Assembly: GCF_024124765.2 (NCBI RefSeq)
Contig: NZ_JAMXSR020000002.1
Span: 2,654,001-2,718,000, forward strand
From: Sphingomonas sp. H160509
Lineage (GTDB): Bacteria > Pseudomonadota > Alphaproteobacteria > Sphingomonadales > Sphingomonadaceae
DNA length: 64,000 nucleotides
Reading direction: 5' to 3'
Under the pieces are notes generated by a model. That model did no database searches. It was not told the origin of the DNA and was given only the letters and a program-made list of their open reading frames with translations. The translations under genes were made by a program, and so were the position numbers. Positions 1-9,687 of this stretch are shown piece after piece. The number at the start of each line of letters is the position of its first letter. Position 1 is the stretch's first letter.

Positions 1-1040
1 CCGGATGAAAAGCGGGCGGTGAAGCGGTTGCCGGTGGCGGCGCTGGGCCTCGACGAGGATGCGACGACCGCGTTGTCACGCGCGGGGCTGAAGACGGTCG
101 GCGACGTGATGGCGCGGCCGCTCGCGACGATCGCGGCGCGGTTCGGCGAGGAGGCGGCGATGATGATCCGCCGGCTCGACGGCTCGGTGAAGGGGCCGAT
201 CGTCGCGCGGCGCACGGTGGCCAAGATCGGTGTCGAACGCCGCTTCGCCGAACCGATCGCGCGCACCGAATACGCGCTGGAGATGCTCGCCGAACTTGCC
301 ACCGAAGCGGCGGTCCAGCTTGCCGACCGTCATGAAGGCGGCCGACGGTGGGAGGCACGGCTGTTTCGTGCGGACGGACTCGTCCAGCGGCTGCGGATCG
401 AGACCGGCCAGCCTACACGCGACGTGGCGCTGTTGATGCGGCTGTTCCGCGAGCGGATCGACAGTCTCGCCGATCCGCTCGATCCGGGGTTTGGCTATGA
501 TCTGGTGAGGCTCGACGTGGCGCTCGCAGAGAAGCTCGATGCGTCGCAGTTGAAGCTGGAGGGTGGCGAGGCGCAGAAGGGTGAGGTCGCGCAACTCGTC
601 GACCAGCTCGGCACGCGACTGGGTCGGACCCGCGTCCGCCGGTTCTCCGCACGCGACAGCCATATCCCCGAACAGGCGGAGCTGATGCTGCCGGCCGCCG
701 AGGCTCCTGCCCCGACGCCGTGGACCGCGCCGGAGACGGGCGAACCGCCGCTGCGCCCGATCTACCTGTTCGACCCGCCGCAGCCGATCGAGATCGATGA
801 TGGCCGAGGTCCCCGATGGGCCCCCCGCACCGCTTCCGCTGGCGCCGTACCGTGCACGACGTGGCGCATAGCGAGGGGCCCGAGCGGATCGCCGGCGAAT
901 GGTGGCGGCGGCAGGACATTCCGACGCGCGATTACTACCGCATCGAGGACCGCCGCGGCCGCCGCTTCTGGATCTTCCGCCACGGCCTGTATTCCGAGAT
1001 GGAGGCGCCGCGCTGGTACCTCCACGGCGTCTTCGCGTGA
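1..1040 (+). CDS. imuB: ImuB, Y-family polymerase-like mutasome protein (5' end outside window, frameshifted)
   Basis: C-terminal part of ImuB, the catalytically inactive Y-family polymerase relative that links ImuA and DnaE2 in SOS mutagenesis. The reading frame is already open at base 1. The visible part has the helix-hairpin-helix-like stretch (LPVAALGLDEDATTALSRAG), the little-finger-like region, and a C-terminal tail in another frame (from about 800) with PHRFRWRRTVHD and a GEWWRR motif ending at 1038-1040. Two one-base shifts separate body and tail: near 796-800 and in the C run 821-826. Without them the frame runs artificially into dnaE2. The gap to dnaE2 is 13 bases, as in the usual imuA-imuB-dnaE2 cassette; imuA should lie upstream of the window. 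Confidence 0.88.
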
Positions 1041-1053
1041 GCGGCGCGGCGCC

Positions 1054-4000
1054 ATGACCGGGTTCGCGGAACTCGTCGCCGCGACCAATTTCTCGTTCCT
1101 CGACGGGGCGAGCGATGCGGGCGCTATGGTCGGGCGCGCGGTGGAACTGGGGCTTGGCGGCATCGGCATCGCCGATCGCAACACCGTTGCAGGCGTCGTC
1201 CGCGCGCACCAGGCGTTGAAGAAGGCACGCGACGGCCTGCTCGGCATGGCGATGCCGCCGATCGATTTCCGACTGGTGGTCGGTGCGCGGCTGGTGTTCG
1301 AGGATGGTACGCCGGACATCGTCGCCTACCCTTCGACCCGACGCGGCTGGGGACGACTGACCCGGTTGCTGACGGTCGGCAACAGACGCGCCGAGAAGGG
1401 CGGCTGTATCCTCGGGTTGGGCGACCTGATCGCACATCATGCCGACATGATGCTGGTGGTCATGCCCGAAAGCAGCGCCCGCGGCGCCGTGCCGGTATCG
1501 CCTTTGCCCGACGGCGACGCCTTGCCCGAACGAGGCGAGCGCGAGCTGCGGACGATCCTGAAGGCAGTAAAGCGACTGGGGCCGGACTCGATCTGGCTGG
1601 GCGTGACGATGCCGCGGGGCGGTCGCGATCGGCGGCGGCTGGCGCGGTTGGGGCGAATCGCCGATGCGGCGGGCGTGCCCGTGCTCGCGACCACCGACGC
1701 GCTCTATGCCTATACCGATGACCGCGACCTGCACGATGTCGTCACCTGCATCCGCGAGCGCACGACGATCCATAAGGCCGGGCGCCTGCTGGCCGCGAAC
1801 GGCGAGCGGCATCTGAAACCCGAGGAGGAGATCGCCCGGCTGTTCCGCGATCGCCCCGATGCGGTGGCACAGAGCGCGCGGTTGTTGTCGCGGATCGGGT
1901 TCTCGCTCGACGATCTCAAATACGAATATCCGCACGAACCCATTCCGGCAGGCTGGGAGGCGCAGGATTGGCTCGAGCATCATGTCTGGCAGCTCGCGCT
2001 GGAACGCTATGACTACCGCGTGCCCGAAAAGATGCGGGCGCTGCTCCACGAGGAATTCGCGCTGATCCGCGAGCGGAATTACGCCTATTACTTCCTGACC
2101 GTGCACGACATCGTCCGGTTCGCGCGGGCGCAGGATCCGCCGATCCTGTGCCAGGGGCGCGGGTCTGCGGCCAACTCGGTCGTATGTTACCTGCTCGGCG
2201 TCACGTCGGTCGATCCGATGAAATACGACCTGCTGTTCTCGCGGTTCGTGTCGAGCGAGCGCGACGAGCCGCCGGATATCGACGTCGATTTCGAGCATGA
2301 GCGGCGCGAGGAGGTGATGCAGTATATCTATCGCCGCTATGGCCGCGACCGCGCCGCGATCGCCGCGACCGTGATCCATTATCGGCCCAAGAGCACGGTG
2401 CGCGAGGTCGGCAAGGCGCTCGGCCTGACCGAGGACGTGACGCAGCGTCTGACGAGCACGGTGTGGGGCAGTTTCTCGAGCCGGTTCCAGGAACAGCGCT
2501 TTGCCGAAACCGGCTTCGACGTCGACAATCCGGAGATCGCGCGGTTGCGCGAGATGGTCGACCGGCTGCTCGAATTTCCGCGGCATCTGTCGCAGCATGT
2601 CGGCGGGTTCGTGCTCACGCAGGGGCGGCTCGACGAGATGGTGCCGATCCATAACGGCGCGATGGAGGAGCGCACCTTCATCGAATGGGACAAGGACGAT
2701 ATCGACGCGCTCGGGCTGATGAAGGTCGATATCCTAGCGCTCGGGATGCTGACGTGTATTCGGAAGGCATTCGACCTGATGCGTCGGCACGGACTCGGCG
2801 ATCACCTCCCTCGATACGATCGCGGTGGCCGAGGACGACCGGGTCTATGACATGCTGTGCAAGGGTGACAGCATCGGCGTGTTCCAGGTCGAGAGCCGGG
2901 CGCAGATCAACATGCTGCCGCGGTTGCGTCCCCGCGAGCTGTACGACCTGGTGGTGCAGGTGGCGATCGTCCGGCCCGGGCCGATCGAGGGGGACATGGT
3001 GCATCCGTATCTGCGGCGACGCAGCGGGAAGGAGGTGGCCGAATATCCCTCGCCCGATCCGAAGTTCGGGCCGGCCGACGAACTGAAGCAACTGCTCCGC
3101 TTCACCTACGGCGTACCGCTGTTCCAGGAACAGGCGATGAAGCTGGCGATCGTCGCGGCCGGGTTCACGCCGAACGAGGCGAACCAGTTGCGCAAGTCGA
3201 TGGCGACGTTCCGCAAGGTCGGCGGCATGGACAATTTCCACGCCAAGCTGATCGGCGGGATGGTCGGGCGGGGGTACAAGGCCGAGTTCGCGGAACGCTG
3301 TTTCAAGCAGATCGAGGGGTTTGGATCGTACGGATTTCCGGAGAGCCACGCGTTATCGTTCGCGCGGCTGGTGTATGTTTCGTCGTGGATCAAATGCTTC
3401 CATCCGGCGGTGTTCTGTTGCGCGTTGCTCAATTCGCAGCCGATGGGGTTTTACGCGCCGGCGCAATTGGTACGCGATGCGGTCGAGCACGGGGTGACGG
3501 TGCTGCCGGTCGATGTGAATGCGAGCGGGTGGGATAACAGCCTATCCTCCCCGGTACGGGGAAGGGGGACCGCGCGAAGCGGGGTGGAGGGGGGCTTCCG
3601 CAGACGTATCGCTTGCGGGAGTCACTGTTACCGGCGGCGCGTTTGCGGATGCCACTTTTCCCAGCGGAGCGTCTGCGGCGCCCCCTCCACCATCCTGCGG
3701 ATGGTCCCCCTCCCTGTGCCGGGGAGGATTTGCGGCCTCGGGTTTCGGCAGGTGGATGGGTTTCGGAAGGATTGGGCCGACGAGATCGTTCGCGTTCGGA
3801 CTGCGCCGTTCGCTAGCATCGAGGATCTGGCGCGGCGGGCGAACCTGCCGCAGCGGGCGATGAACCTGCTGGCCGATGCGGATGCGTTTCGATCGGTGGC
3901 TAAGGAGCGGCGCGAGGCTTTGTGGGATGTGCGCCGGACGCCGCCCAAGCAGCTTGCGCTGTTCGCCGCCGCCGAGGTGCCCCGGAGCTTGGCGTGGAGC

Positions 4001-4569
4001 CCGACGCGCACCTGCCAGCGATGCCGCTGTCCGAACAGGTGGCGGCGGATTACCAGACGACTCGGTTGTCGTTGAAGGCGCATCCGATGCAGTTCCTCCG
4101 CGCTCGCTTTGCCGCCGAGGGGATCCTATCGAGCGCGCAGGCCAATGCGACCAAGGACGGGCGTCGCGCGAAAGTGGCGGGCGTCGTCTTGGTTCGCCAG
4201 CGGCCGGGCAAGGGTAATGCGATCTTCGTGACGATCGAGGACGAGACCGGGATCACCAACGGGTTGATGTGGGCGCGTGATTTCGAGGCGAACCGCCGCG
4301 CGGTGATGGCGTCGCGGCTGATGGTGCTGGAAGGCGTAATCCAGCGCAGCGAGGAAGGCGTGACGCACCTGATGACGTCGCGCGTGCAGGACCGCACCGA
4401 GATGCTGCGGCTGTTGTCGGAGGATCACGCGCTGGAGCCGCCGCTCGCGCGGGTGGACGAGGTTATCCGGCCGGTGCTGACGCGGAGTCCCGATGCTCGC
4501 GCGCATCATCCGCGGGCGACTCATCCTCGGGATGTGCGTGTCCTCCCCAAGTCGCGCGACTTTCATTGA
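1054..4569 (+). CDS. dnaE2: Error-prone DNA polymerase III alpha subunit DnaE2 (two frameshifts, in-frame repeat insertion)
   Basis: Translesion C-family polymerase of the ImuABC mutasome. ATG 1054 opens a PHP domain ([13 protein letters not shown]). The polymerase active-site motif PPDIDVDF is near residue 408, followed by the finger and beta-binding regions, an OB-fold ([12 protein letters not shown]) and the typical ending [10 protein letters not shown]. Two one-base shifts break it: near 2800-2806, and in the C run near 3979-3982 where AAAEVP should continue as [11 protein letters not shown]. After them the protein is about 1,170 residues, some 60-100 more than usual. The excess is a 62-codon palindromic repeat at 3544-3729 placed in frame between NASGWDN and [10 protein letters not shown]. 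Probably SOS-controlled with imuAB; the promoter is outside the window. Confidence 0.93.
3544..3729. repeat. Family A palindromic repeat inside dnaE2
   Basis: Arms of about 60 bases (left 3544-3604, right 3668-3729) are imperfect inverse complements. They begin ATCCTCCCCGG and end GGGGAGGAT, with a central loop of about 60 bases. The element is 186 bases, a multiple of three, and has no stop in the dnaE2 frame, so it adds 62 Arg/Gly/Cys-rich residues. It resembles the intergenic copies at 4594, 21019, 24261, 39994 and 57409, but has a longer centre. Confidence 0.85.
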
Positions 4570-4593
4570 CGGCGGATCGCCGTTCGCCCCTAC

Positions 4594-4722
4594 GATCCTC
4601 CCCCGCCAGGGGGGGTGGCTGGCGCTTGCCAGACGGAGGGGGAGGAAAACGATGGCTGGCGTTCCGTGTCCGCGCCCCTCCGTCGCCTTCGGCGCCACCC
4701 CTCCCCTTGCGGGGGGAGGATC
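4594..4722. repeat. Family A palindromic repeat between dnaE2 and the thioredoxin-like gene
   Basis: Inverted repeat from GATCCTCCCCCGCC to GGGGGGAGGATC with inner arms around GACGGAGGGGGAGG and CCCCTCCGTCGCC. It fills much of the 390-base gap 4570-4959. The rest of that gap (4723-4959) shows no gene; it must hold the promoter of the downstream thioredoxin-like gene. The repeat could end dnaE2 transcription, but no U run follows it. Confidence 0.8.
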
Positions 4723-4959
4723 ATTATGATCGTACGGTCGGGAGTTGCTCGGCGCGGGTGTTGCCGTCGTCGTCCGGCGAACACGGGAATCCAGGGTCAC
4801 CAGAGGGATCGTTCGCGTCCTTGGATCACGGCTCGCGCGCTGATGGCTAGTGGCGTGTGACGATAGCGCACATTTGTTGTGCCGGGCGTTACACCCTAAA
4901 GGTGGCATTCGCCGCGGGCGCGCCCCAGATAGCGCGTCTGGATTACACGGGAGTTGAAC

Positions 4960-5871
4960 TTGGCCACGCTTGGAATGTCCCCCGCGGAGAAGGATGCCGT
5001 CGAGGCGTTCCGTCGCGATGTCGTCGAACCGTCGATGACGAGCCTCGTGATCATCGATTTCTGGGCGGAATGGTGCGGGCCGTGCAAGGCGCTGACCCCG
5101 ACGCTGGAAAAGGTCGCCGCCGATTATGCCGACAAGGGCGTCGTGCTGGCGAAGGTCGATACCGACAAGAACCAGTTCATCGCCGCGCAATTCCAGATCA
5201 AGTCGATCCCGACCGTCTATGCGATGTTCCAGGGCCAGCTGGTTGCCGACATGACCAGTGCGCGCACCGAATCGCAGCTGCGCGTGATCCTCGACCAGTT
5301 GCTCAAGCAGCTGCCGATCGAAGCCGGCGCAACCGACGCGGCGCCCGACGTCGAGCCGTTGATCGCGATCGGCGAAGAGGCGCTCGCGGCCAATGACGGC
5401 GAGCGCGCGCTCGGCATCTTCCGCGAGATCGCCGAGATCGCACCCGAGCATCCGCAAGTCCATGCCGGTTTCGTCCGCGCGCTGGTCGCGACCGGGCAGC
5501 TCGACGAGGCGACCGACTGGCTGGCGAACCTCGATTCGGCGATCGCCAAGGACCCGGCGATTACCCGCGCGCAGGCTGCACTCGCACTCGCGCAGTCGGC
5601 GCCGCCGGTCGAGGATCTGTCGCCGCTGTTGGCGGCGGTCGAGGCAAACCCCGACGACCTGCAGGCGCGGTTCGCGCTCGCCAACGGCCAGATGGCGGCG
5701 AATGATCGCGATGCCGCTGCCGACACGTTCCTTGGTATCATCGCCACTGAGCGCGACTGGAACGAGGGCGCGGCGCGGACGCAGTTGTTGAAATTGTTCG
5801 AGGTCGTCGGGCTCGAAGACCCGTGGGTGTCTGGACAGCGACGCCGCCTGTCTGCGATCCTGTTCGGATGA
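4960..5871 (+). CDS. Thioredoxin-fold/TPR co-chaperone, YbbN/CnoX family
   Basis: A 303-residue protein with an N-terminal thioredoxin domain keeping the redox motif WCGPC (residues 38-42) and the cis-proline stretch SIPTVY. Helical tetratricopeptide-like repeats follow, matching YbbN/CnoX, which protect proteins during oxidative stress and hand them to chaperones. The start chosen is TTG 4960 (MATLGMSPAEK), seven bases after GGAG at 4949-4952; TTG 4954 or ATG 4975 are alternatives. Its stop overlaps the ATG of the LON-domain gene (ATGA), so the two are co-translated. Confidence 0.88.
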   Translation: MATLGMSPAEKDAVEAFRRDVVEPSMTSLVIIDFWAEWCGPCKALTPTLEKVAADYADKGVVLAKVDTDKNQFIAAQFQIKSIPTVYAMFQGQLVADMTSARTESQLRVILDQLLKQLPIEAGATDAAPDVEPLIAIGEEALAANDGERALGIFREIAEIAPEHPQVHAGFVRALVATGQLDEATDWLANLDSAIAKDPAITRAQAALALAQSAPPVEDLSPLLAAVEANPDDLQARFALANGQMAANDRDAAADTFLGIIATERDWNEGAARTQLLKLFEVVGLEDPWVSGQRRRLSAILFG

Positions 5872-6509
5872 CCACCGAGTCCGCGCCTCCGCGCGCTACC
5901 ACGCGACTGTCGATCTTCCCGCTGCCGGGGGCGTTGCTGTTCCCCGGCATGCACTTGCCGCTGCACATGTTCGAGCCGCGCTATCGGGCGATGATCAGCG
6001 ATGCGATGGCGCGCGACCGGCGGATCGGGATGATCCAGCCGCGGGGCGGACCGCATGACGACGCGGATGCGCTGTACGACATCGGCTGCGTCGGCAAGAT
6101 CGCCGAGGTCGAGGCGCTCGACGACGGGCGCTACAACGTCGTGCTGGAGGGCATCGCGCTGTTCCGGATCGTCCGCGAGTTGGACGTGACGACCGCATTC
6201 CGCCAGGTCGAGGCCGAGTTGCTGCCGTTGATCGAGGACGATGCGTTGTCGCTCGGGCGGCGCTCTTCGCTGGAACTGGAATCGCGTCGGTTCGCCGACA
6301 TGCAGGGCTATGCGGTCGACTGGGATGCGGTCGGACGGCTCGACGATGAGAGCCTGGTCAACGGCATCGCCCAGATCGCGCCGTTCGATGCGGCGGCGAA
6401 GCAGGCGTTGCTGGAGGCGCCGGACATCGAGCAGCGTGCCGAACTGATCATCCAGCTGATGCAGTTCTTCGGCCGCCACGACGGCGACGAATCGGTGACG
6501 TTGCAGTGA
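5868..6509 (+). CDS. LON peptidase substrate-binding domain protein
   Basis: A 213-residue stand-alone N-terminal LON domain (PUA-like fold) with no AAA or protease domain. Diagnostic stretches are [19 protein letters not shown] and MFEPRYRAM near the start, then [19 protein letters not shown]. Such proteins are cytosolic; their biochemical role is not settled and they may bind unfolded substrates. ATG 5868 overlaps the stop of the upstream thioredoxin-TPR gene by ATGA, indicating an operon concerned with protein quality control. Confidence 0.88.
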   Translation: MTTESAPPRATTRLSIFPLPGALLFPGMHLPLHMFEPRYRAMISDAMARDRRIGMIQPRGGPHDDADALYDIGCVGKIAEVEALDDGRYNVVLEGIALFRIVRELDVTTAFRQVEAELLPLIEDDALSLGRRSSLELESRRFADMQGYAVDWDAVGRLDDESLVNGIAQIAPFDAAAKQALLEAPDIEQRAELIIQLMQFFGRHDGDESVTLQ

Positions 6510-6694
6510 AGTCGCCCAGCAAGGGTCGCGCGCATGGCGCCGTGATGATGATCGGCATGTTCTTCGCCAACCTGTTCGATCCCAAGAAGATCACCGCGAT
6601 CGAACACGTCGCGACGCAGCGGCGGATCGGCAGCGAGTCCGGTCGCATTGCCCAGGCCGCCGCGGCGCCGCCTTCCCAGGGCGAAGGATTTTGA
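6506..6694 (+). CDS. Possible small hypothetical protein
   Basis: An open frame of 62 codons beginning with GTG 6506, which overlaps the stop of the LON-domain gene, and ending three bases before the Trm112-like start. It has a short hydrophobic stretch ([12 protein letters not shown]) then charged residues. I recognise no family. It fills the gap between two genes of an apparent operon, but it lacks a clear ribosome-binding site and could be chance in GC-rich sequence. Confidence 0.35.
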   Translation: MKSPSKGRAHGAVMMIGMFFANLFDPKKITAIEHVATQRRIGSESGRIAQAAAAPPSQGEGF

Positions 6695-6696
6695 CG

Positions 6697-6882
6697 ATGA
6701 AACCCCTGGATCCCTGGCTGCTCGAACGCCTCGTCTGCCCGATGACGCGCACGCCGCTCCGCTATGACGAGCCTGCGCAGGAACTGATTTCGGACGCGGC
6801 CGGCCTTGCTTACCCGATCCGCGATGGCGTGCCGGTGATGCTGGTCGAAGAGGCACGCCGGATCGACGAGACCGCCGGCTGA
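6697..6882 (+). CDS. Trm112-family (UPF0434/YcaR-like) small protein
   Basis: A 61-residue protein of the Trm112/YcaR family. It begins [17 protein letters not shown], with the usual LxCP at the place of the first zinc ligand, and has the family ending in which [13 protein letters not shown] is typical. The second Cys pair is missing, as in many bacterial members. The start ATG 6697 is preceded by GAAGGA (6684-6689) at good spacing; TTG 6691 is a weaker alternative. It probably acts as a small activator or partner protein. Confidence 0.87.
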   Translation: MKPLDPWLLERLVCPMTRTPLRYDEPAQELISDAAGLAYPIRDGVPVMLVEEARRIDETAG

Positions 6883-6892
6883 TCGTCTCCCA

Positions 6893-8059
6893 CTAGCGGC
6901 CCGTCCGCGTCGCTCCGGCCTCCCGGACGGAAGCGAGCGTCGGGTAGCCGTTCACCGCCATCAGCAGGTCGGCTTCGGCGAGGATGCATTTCAACACATG
7001 CGCCGCGCCGTTCGCGCCGTCGAGCGCCAAGCCGTACGTGTAGGGCCGACCGATCCCGACCGCGGTGGCGCCGAGTGCGAGTGCCTTGACCACGTCGCTC
7101 CCTGACCGAACGCCGGAGTCGAACAGCACCGGCACGGCCCCGCTCGCCGCGACCACCGCGGGCAGCATGTCGATCGCGGCGATCCCGCCATTCGCCTGAC
7201 GACCGCCATGGTTCGAGCAGTAGATCGCGTCCGCCCCTAGATCGATCGCGCGCCGCGCGTCGTCGGGATGACAGATCCCCTTCAGGCCGATCGGCAGCGA
7301 CGTCATCGACCGCAGCCACGGCATGTCGTCCCACGTCAGCACCTTGCCGAACGTCCCGGCCCACTGCCGCACCGCCGCGGGCAAATCCTCGTGCGGTGGC
7401 TTGGCGAGCATCGCCCGGAAGACGGGATCGCTGAAGTAATTCTCCAGCACATGGCCGCGCAGTTGCGGAAAGTTCGCGACGTTCAGGTCGCGCGGGCGCC
7501 AGCCGGTCACCCAGGTGTCGAGCGTGACGACGATCGCCTTGTATCCCGCCGCCTCGGCACGGTGGACGAGGCTCTCGGCCAGCGGCTTGTCCTTGGGCGT
7601 GTAGAGCTGGAAGAAGCCGGGCACGTCGCCCATCGCCGCGGCGACGTCCTCGAGCGGATCGTTCGACAGCGTCGACTGGATCAGCGGAACGCCGGTCAGC
7701 GCGGCCGCCCGCGCGGCGGCGAGATCGCCGTGGCCGTCCTGCGTGCACAGCCCGTTGATCCCGACCGGGCTCATGAAGATCGGGCTGGGCAGCGTCATCC
7801 CGAACAGGTCGATCGACAGGTCGCGGCGCGTGGCATCGACCATCATCCGGGGCGTCATGCCCCAGTGCCGGAACGCGTCGGCATTCTGTCGCTGCGTGAA
7901 CTCGTCGCCGCATCCACCCTGCAGGTAGCCGAGCACCGACGGTGGCAAGGCCGCTGCCGCCCGAGCCTCAATCGATGCGAAATCTACCGGGACCTTCGGG
8001 ACGACACCGGCGAGCCCGGCGAAATAGATCTCGTTCTGGTAATCGCCGTAATGCGGCAT
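6893..8059 (-). CDS. FMN-dependent alpha-hydroxy-acid oxidase/dehydrogenase
   Basis: A 388-residue TIM-barrel flavoprotein of the lactate/glycolate/mandelate oxidase family, oxidising 2-hydroxyacids to 2-oxoacids. Visible motifs are the N-terminal YLQGGCGDE, MSPVGINGLC, the lysine region LPIGLKGI, and the active-site His-Arg motif SNHGGRQANGG, followed by the phosphate-binding FDSGVRSGSDVVKAL. ATG 8059 has GGAGGG upstream. It lies 26 bases downstream of the class II aldolase gene on the same strand, so the pair are likely co-transcribed. The exact substrate cannot be read from the sequence. Confidence 0.9.
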   Translation of the reverse strand: MPHYGDYQNEIYFAGLAGVVPKVPVDFASIEARAAAALPPSVLGYLQGGCGDEFTQRQNADAFRHWGMTPRMMVDATRRDLSIDLFGMTLPSPIFMSPVGINGLCTQDGHGDLAAARAAALTGVPLIQSTLSNDPLEDVAAAMGDVPGFFQLYTPKDKPLAESLVHRAEAAGYKAIVVTLDTWVTGWRPRDLNVANFPQLRGHVLENYFSDPVFRAMLAKPPHEDLPAAVRQWAGTFGKVLTWDDMPWLRSMTSLPIGLKGICHPDDARRAIDLGADAIYCSNHGGRQANGGIAAIDMLPAVVAASGAVPVLFDSGVRSGSDVVKALALGATAVGIGRPYTYGLALDGANGAAHVLKCILAEADLLMAVNGYPTLASVREAGATRTGR

Positions 8060-8085
8060 GCGTTGCCCTCCGAAGCTGGTCGCGA

Positions 8086-8886
8086 TCAGTCCCGATAGCC
8101 CGGATTGACGCGGTCGAGCTTGCGCAGCAGCGCGGGCCAAGCGAGCCCGTCGGCGAGCATGCGCATGCCTGTCGAACCCGATTGGCCCTCGACCTTTTCG
8201 GCGACGCCCTGGTTCGGGTTGTTCAGATTCTCGCGACCCGCGCTCAGCATCAGGACCTGTGCCTCGCACGCGCGTTCGAGGAAATACATCCTGAGGAACG
8301 CCTGCGGCACCGATTCACCGACCGTCAGCGTGCCATGGTTGCGCAGGATCATCGCGTTCTTCGTGCCGAGATCCTGCACCAGCCGTTCGCGTTCCTCCAG
8401 CTCCGTCGCGATGCCCTCGAAGTCGTGATAGGCGACGTCGTGCCCGGCGATCATCGCCGTCTGCGTATGCGGCAGCAGCCCTTCGGCCATCGCCGACACC
8501 GCCTGGCCGTGCGGCGTGTGAAGATGCAGCACGGCCACCGCGTCGTGGCGCGCAGCATGGACCGCCGAGTGGATCACGAAGCCCGCGCGGTTGACCGGGG
8601 CGGGGGTGTCCATGACCTTGTTGCCGTCGACGTCGATCTTGACCAGCGACGATGCGGTGATCTCCTCGAACATGTGCGTGTACGGGTTGATCAGGAAATG
8701 ATGCTCGGGGCCGGGGACGCGCGCGGACAGATGCGTGAAGATCAGATCGTCCCAGCCGTACAGCGCGACCAGCCGGTACGCGGCGGCGAGATCGACGCGC
8801 AGCGCCCATTCCTCGGCCGATACCTGATCCTTGATCGTCGTTGCCGCTGCCGTCGGTTCCATCGCCTTCAATGCCGTCGCCATCAT
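8086..8886 (-). CDS. Class II aldolase/adducin family protein
   Basis: A 266-residue protein with the L-fuculose-phosphate aldolase/adducin fold. The metal-binding region LHLHTPHG and the later RNHGTLTVG are present, as is the N-terminal GWDDLIFTHLSAR. Members cleave or epimerise sugar phosphates, or are of unknown function. AAGGAGG precedes two adjacent ATGs (8886 and 8883); the second is better spaced. First gene of a two-gene operon with the hydroxyacid oxidase, and divergent from a Crp/Fnr regulator 92 bases away, which is the likely controller. Confidence 0.88.
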   Translation of the reverse strand: MMATALKAMEPTAAATTIKDQVSAEEWALRVDLAAAYRLVALYGWDDLIFTHLSARVPGPEHHFLINPYTHMFEEITASSLVKIDVDGNKVMDTPAPVNRAGFVIHSAVHAARHDAVAVLHLHTPHGQAVSAMAEGLLPHTQTAMIAGHDVAYHDFEGIATELEERERLVQDLGTKNAMILRNHGTLTVGESVPQAFLRMYFLERACEAQVLMLSAGRENLNNPNQGVAEKVEGQSGSTGMRMLADGLAWPALLRKLDRVNPGYRD

Positions 8887-8978
8887 CCGCCTCCTTATGT
8901 TTGACCCCTTGTACGACCGGCCTTCGACAAACTTTGTCTCGATGGTGACAATCTCGAAATTTCGCCTAGCCTTGCGCG

Positions 8979-9644
8979 ATGCATGATCCGGATCACGCGA
9001 TACTGGCGACCGATAGCTGGTTCGGCGCGATACCGGCGGCCCGTCGCGAGCGCCTGTTGCAGGAGGCGCGAGCCGAGGTGCTGGAAAACGGCGCGCGGAT
9101 CTACGGCTCGGGCGATCCCCCGAACGGGTTGTGGGCGGTTCTGGACGGGCAGGTCCGGTTGAAGGGCTTGTCCGCCAATGGTGCCGAACTGCTCGCGCTG
9201 ATCGTGCGGCCGGGGACGTGGTTCGGGGAATTGTCGACGCTGGACGGCCATCCGAGGCCGCACGACGCGACGGCGTTCGGCACGGCGCGACTGCTGCATG
9301 TGCCGGTGGCGGCGTTCGCGCGGGCGGCGGCGGCGGACCCGGAGCTTTACCGCGATCTCGGACTGCTCGTTTGCGCGCACCAGCGCACCGCCTTGCGGTT
9401 CATCGCGCAGAGCGTCGGGCAGTCGATCCGGGTGCGACTGGCGCAGGCGCTGATGCGCGCGTCGCAGGCGGGGGATGGTCGCATCACGATCCGGCAGGAG
9501 GAGCTGGCCGGTGTCGTCGGCATCGCGCGCCAGACGCTCAACCGGCATCTGAAGCGGTTCGAGCGTGATGGCCTGGTCGCGGTCGCCTATGCGCAGGTTC
9601 GCATTCTCGACCTGCCGGGGCTGCGCGGCGTCATCACCGAATAG
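8979..9644 (+). CDS. Crp/Fnr-family transcriptional regulator
   Basis: A 221-residue regulator: an N-terminal cyclic-nucleotide-binding-like beta barrel (GLWAVLDGQVRLKG, GTWFGELSTLDG) and a C-terminal winged helix whose recognition helix is ELAGVVGIARQTLNRHLKRF. There is no Cys cluster of the FNR type, so it is more Crp-like; the ligand is unknown. It is divergent from the aldolase-oxidase operon with a 92-base shared promoter region (8887-8978), in which I see no clear Crp palindrome. Confidence 0.9.
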   Translation: MHDPDHAILATDSWFGAIPAARRERLLQEARAEVLENGARIYGSGDPPNGLWAVLDGQVRLKGLSANGAELLALIVRPGTWFGELSTLDGHPRPHDATAFGTARLLHVPVAAFARAAAADPELYRDLGLLVCAHQRTALRFIAQSVGQSIRVRLAQALMRASQAGDGRITIRQEELAGVVGIARQTLNRHLKRFERDGLVAVAYAQVRILDLPGLRGVITE

Positions 9645-9687
9645 AGCATCGCCAAGCGCTTCTCCCGCGCGCGCTACACTCGCGCCC

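Noticed and set aside
76..2652. Long minus-strand open frame opposite imuB-dnaE2
   Set aside because: Its translation is Arg/His/Pro/Gln-rich with no recognisable domain. It is the antisense shadow usual in GC-rich genes.
19..2850. A continuous 943-codon frame that would fuse ImuB to DnaE2
   Set aside because: The middle part (about 800-1053) translates to a non-conserved Arg/Ala-rich sequence, while the true ImuB tail and stop are in another frame and DnaE2 has its own ATG at 1054. The fusion is a by-product of two one-base shifts in imuB.
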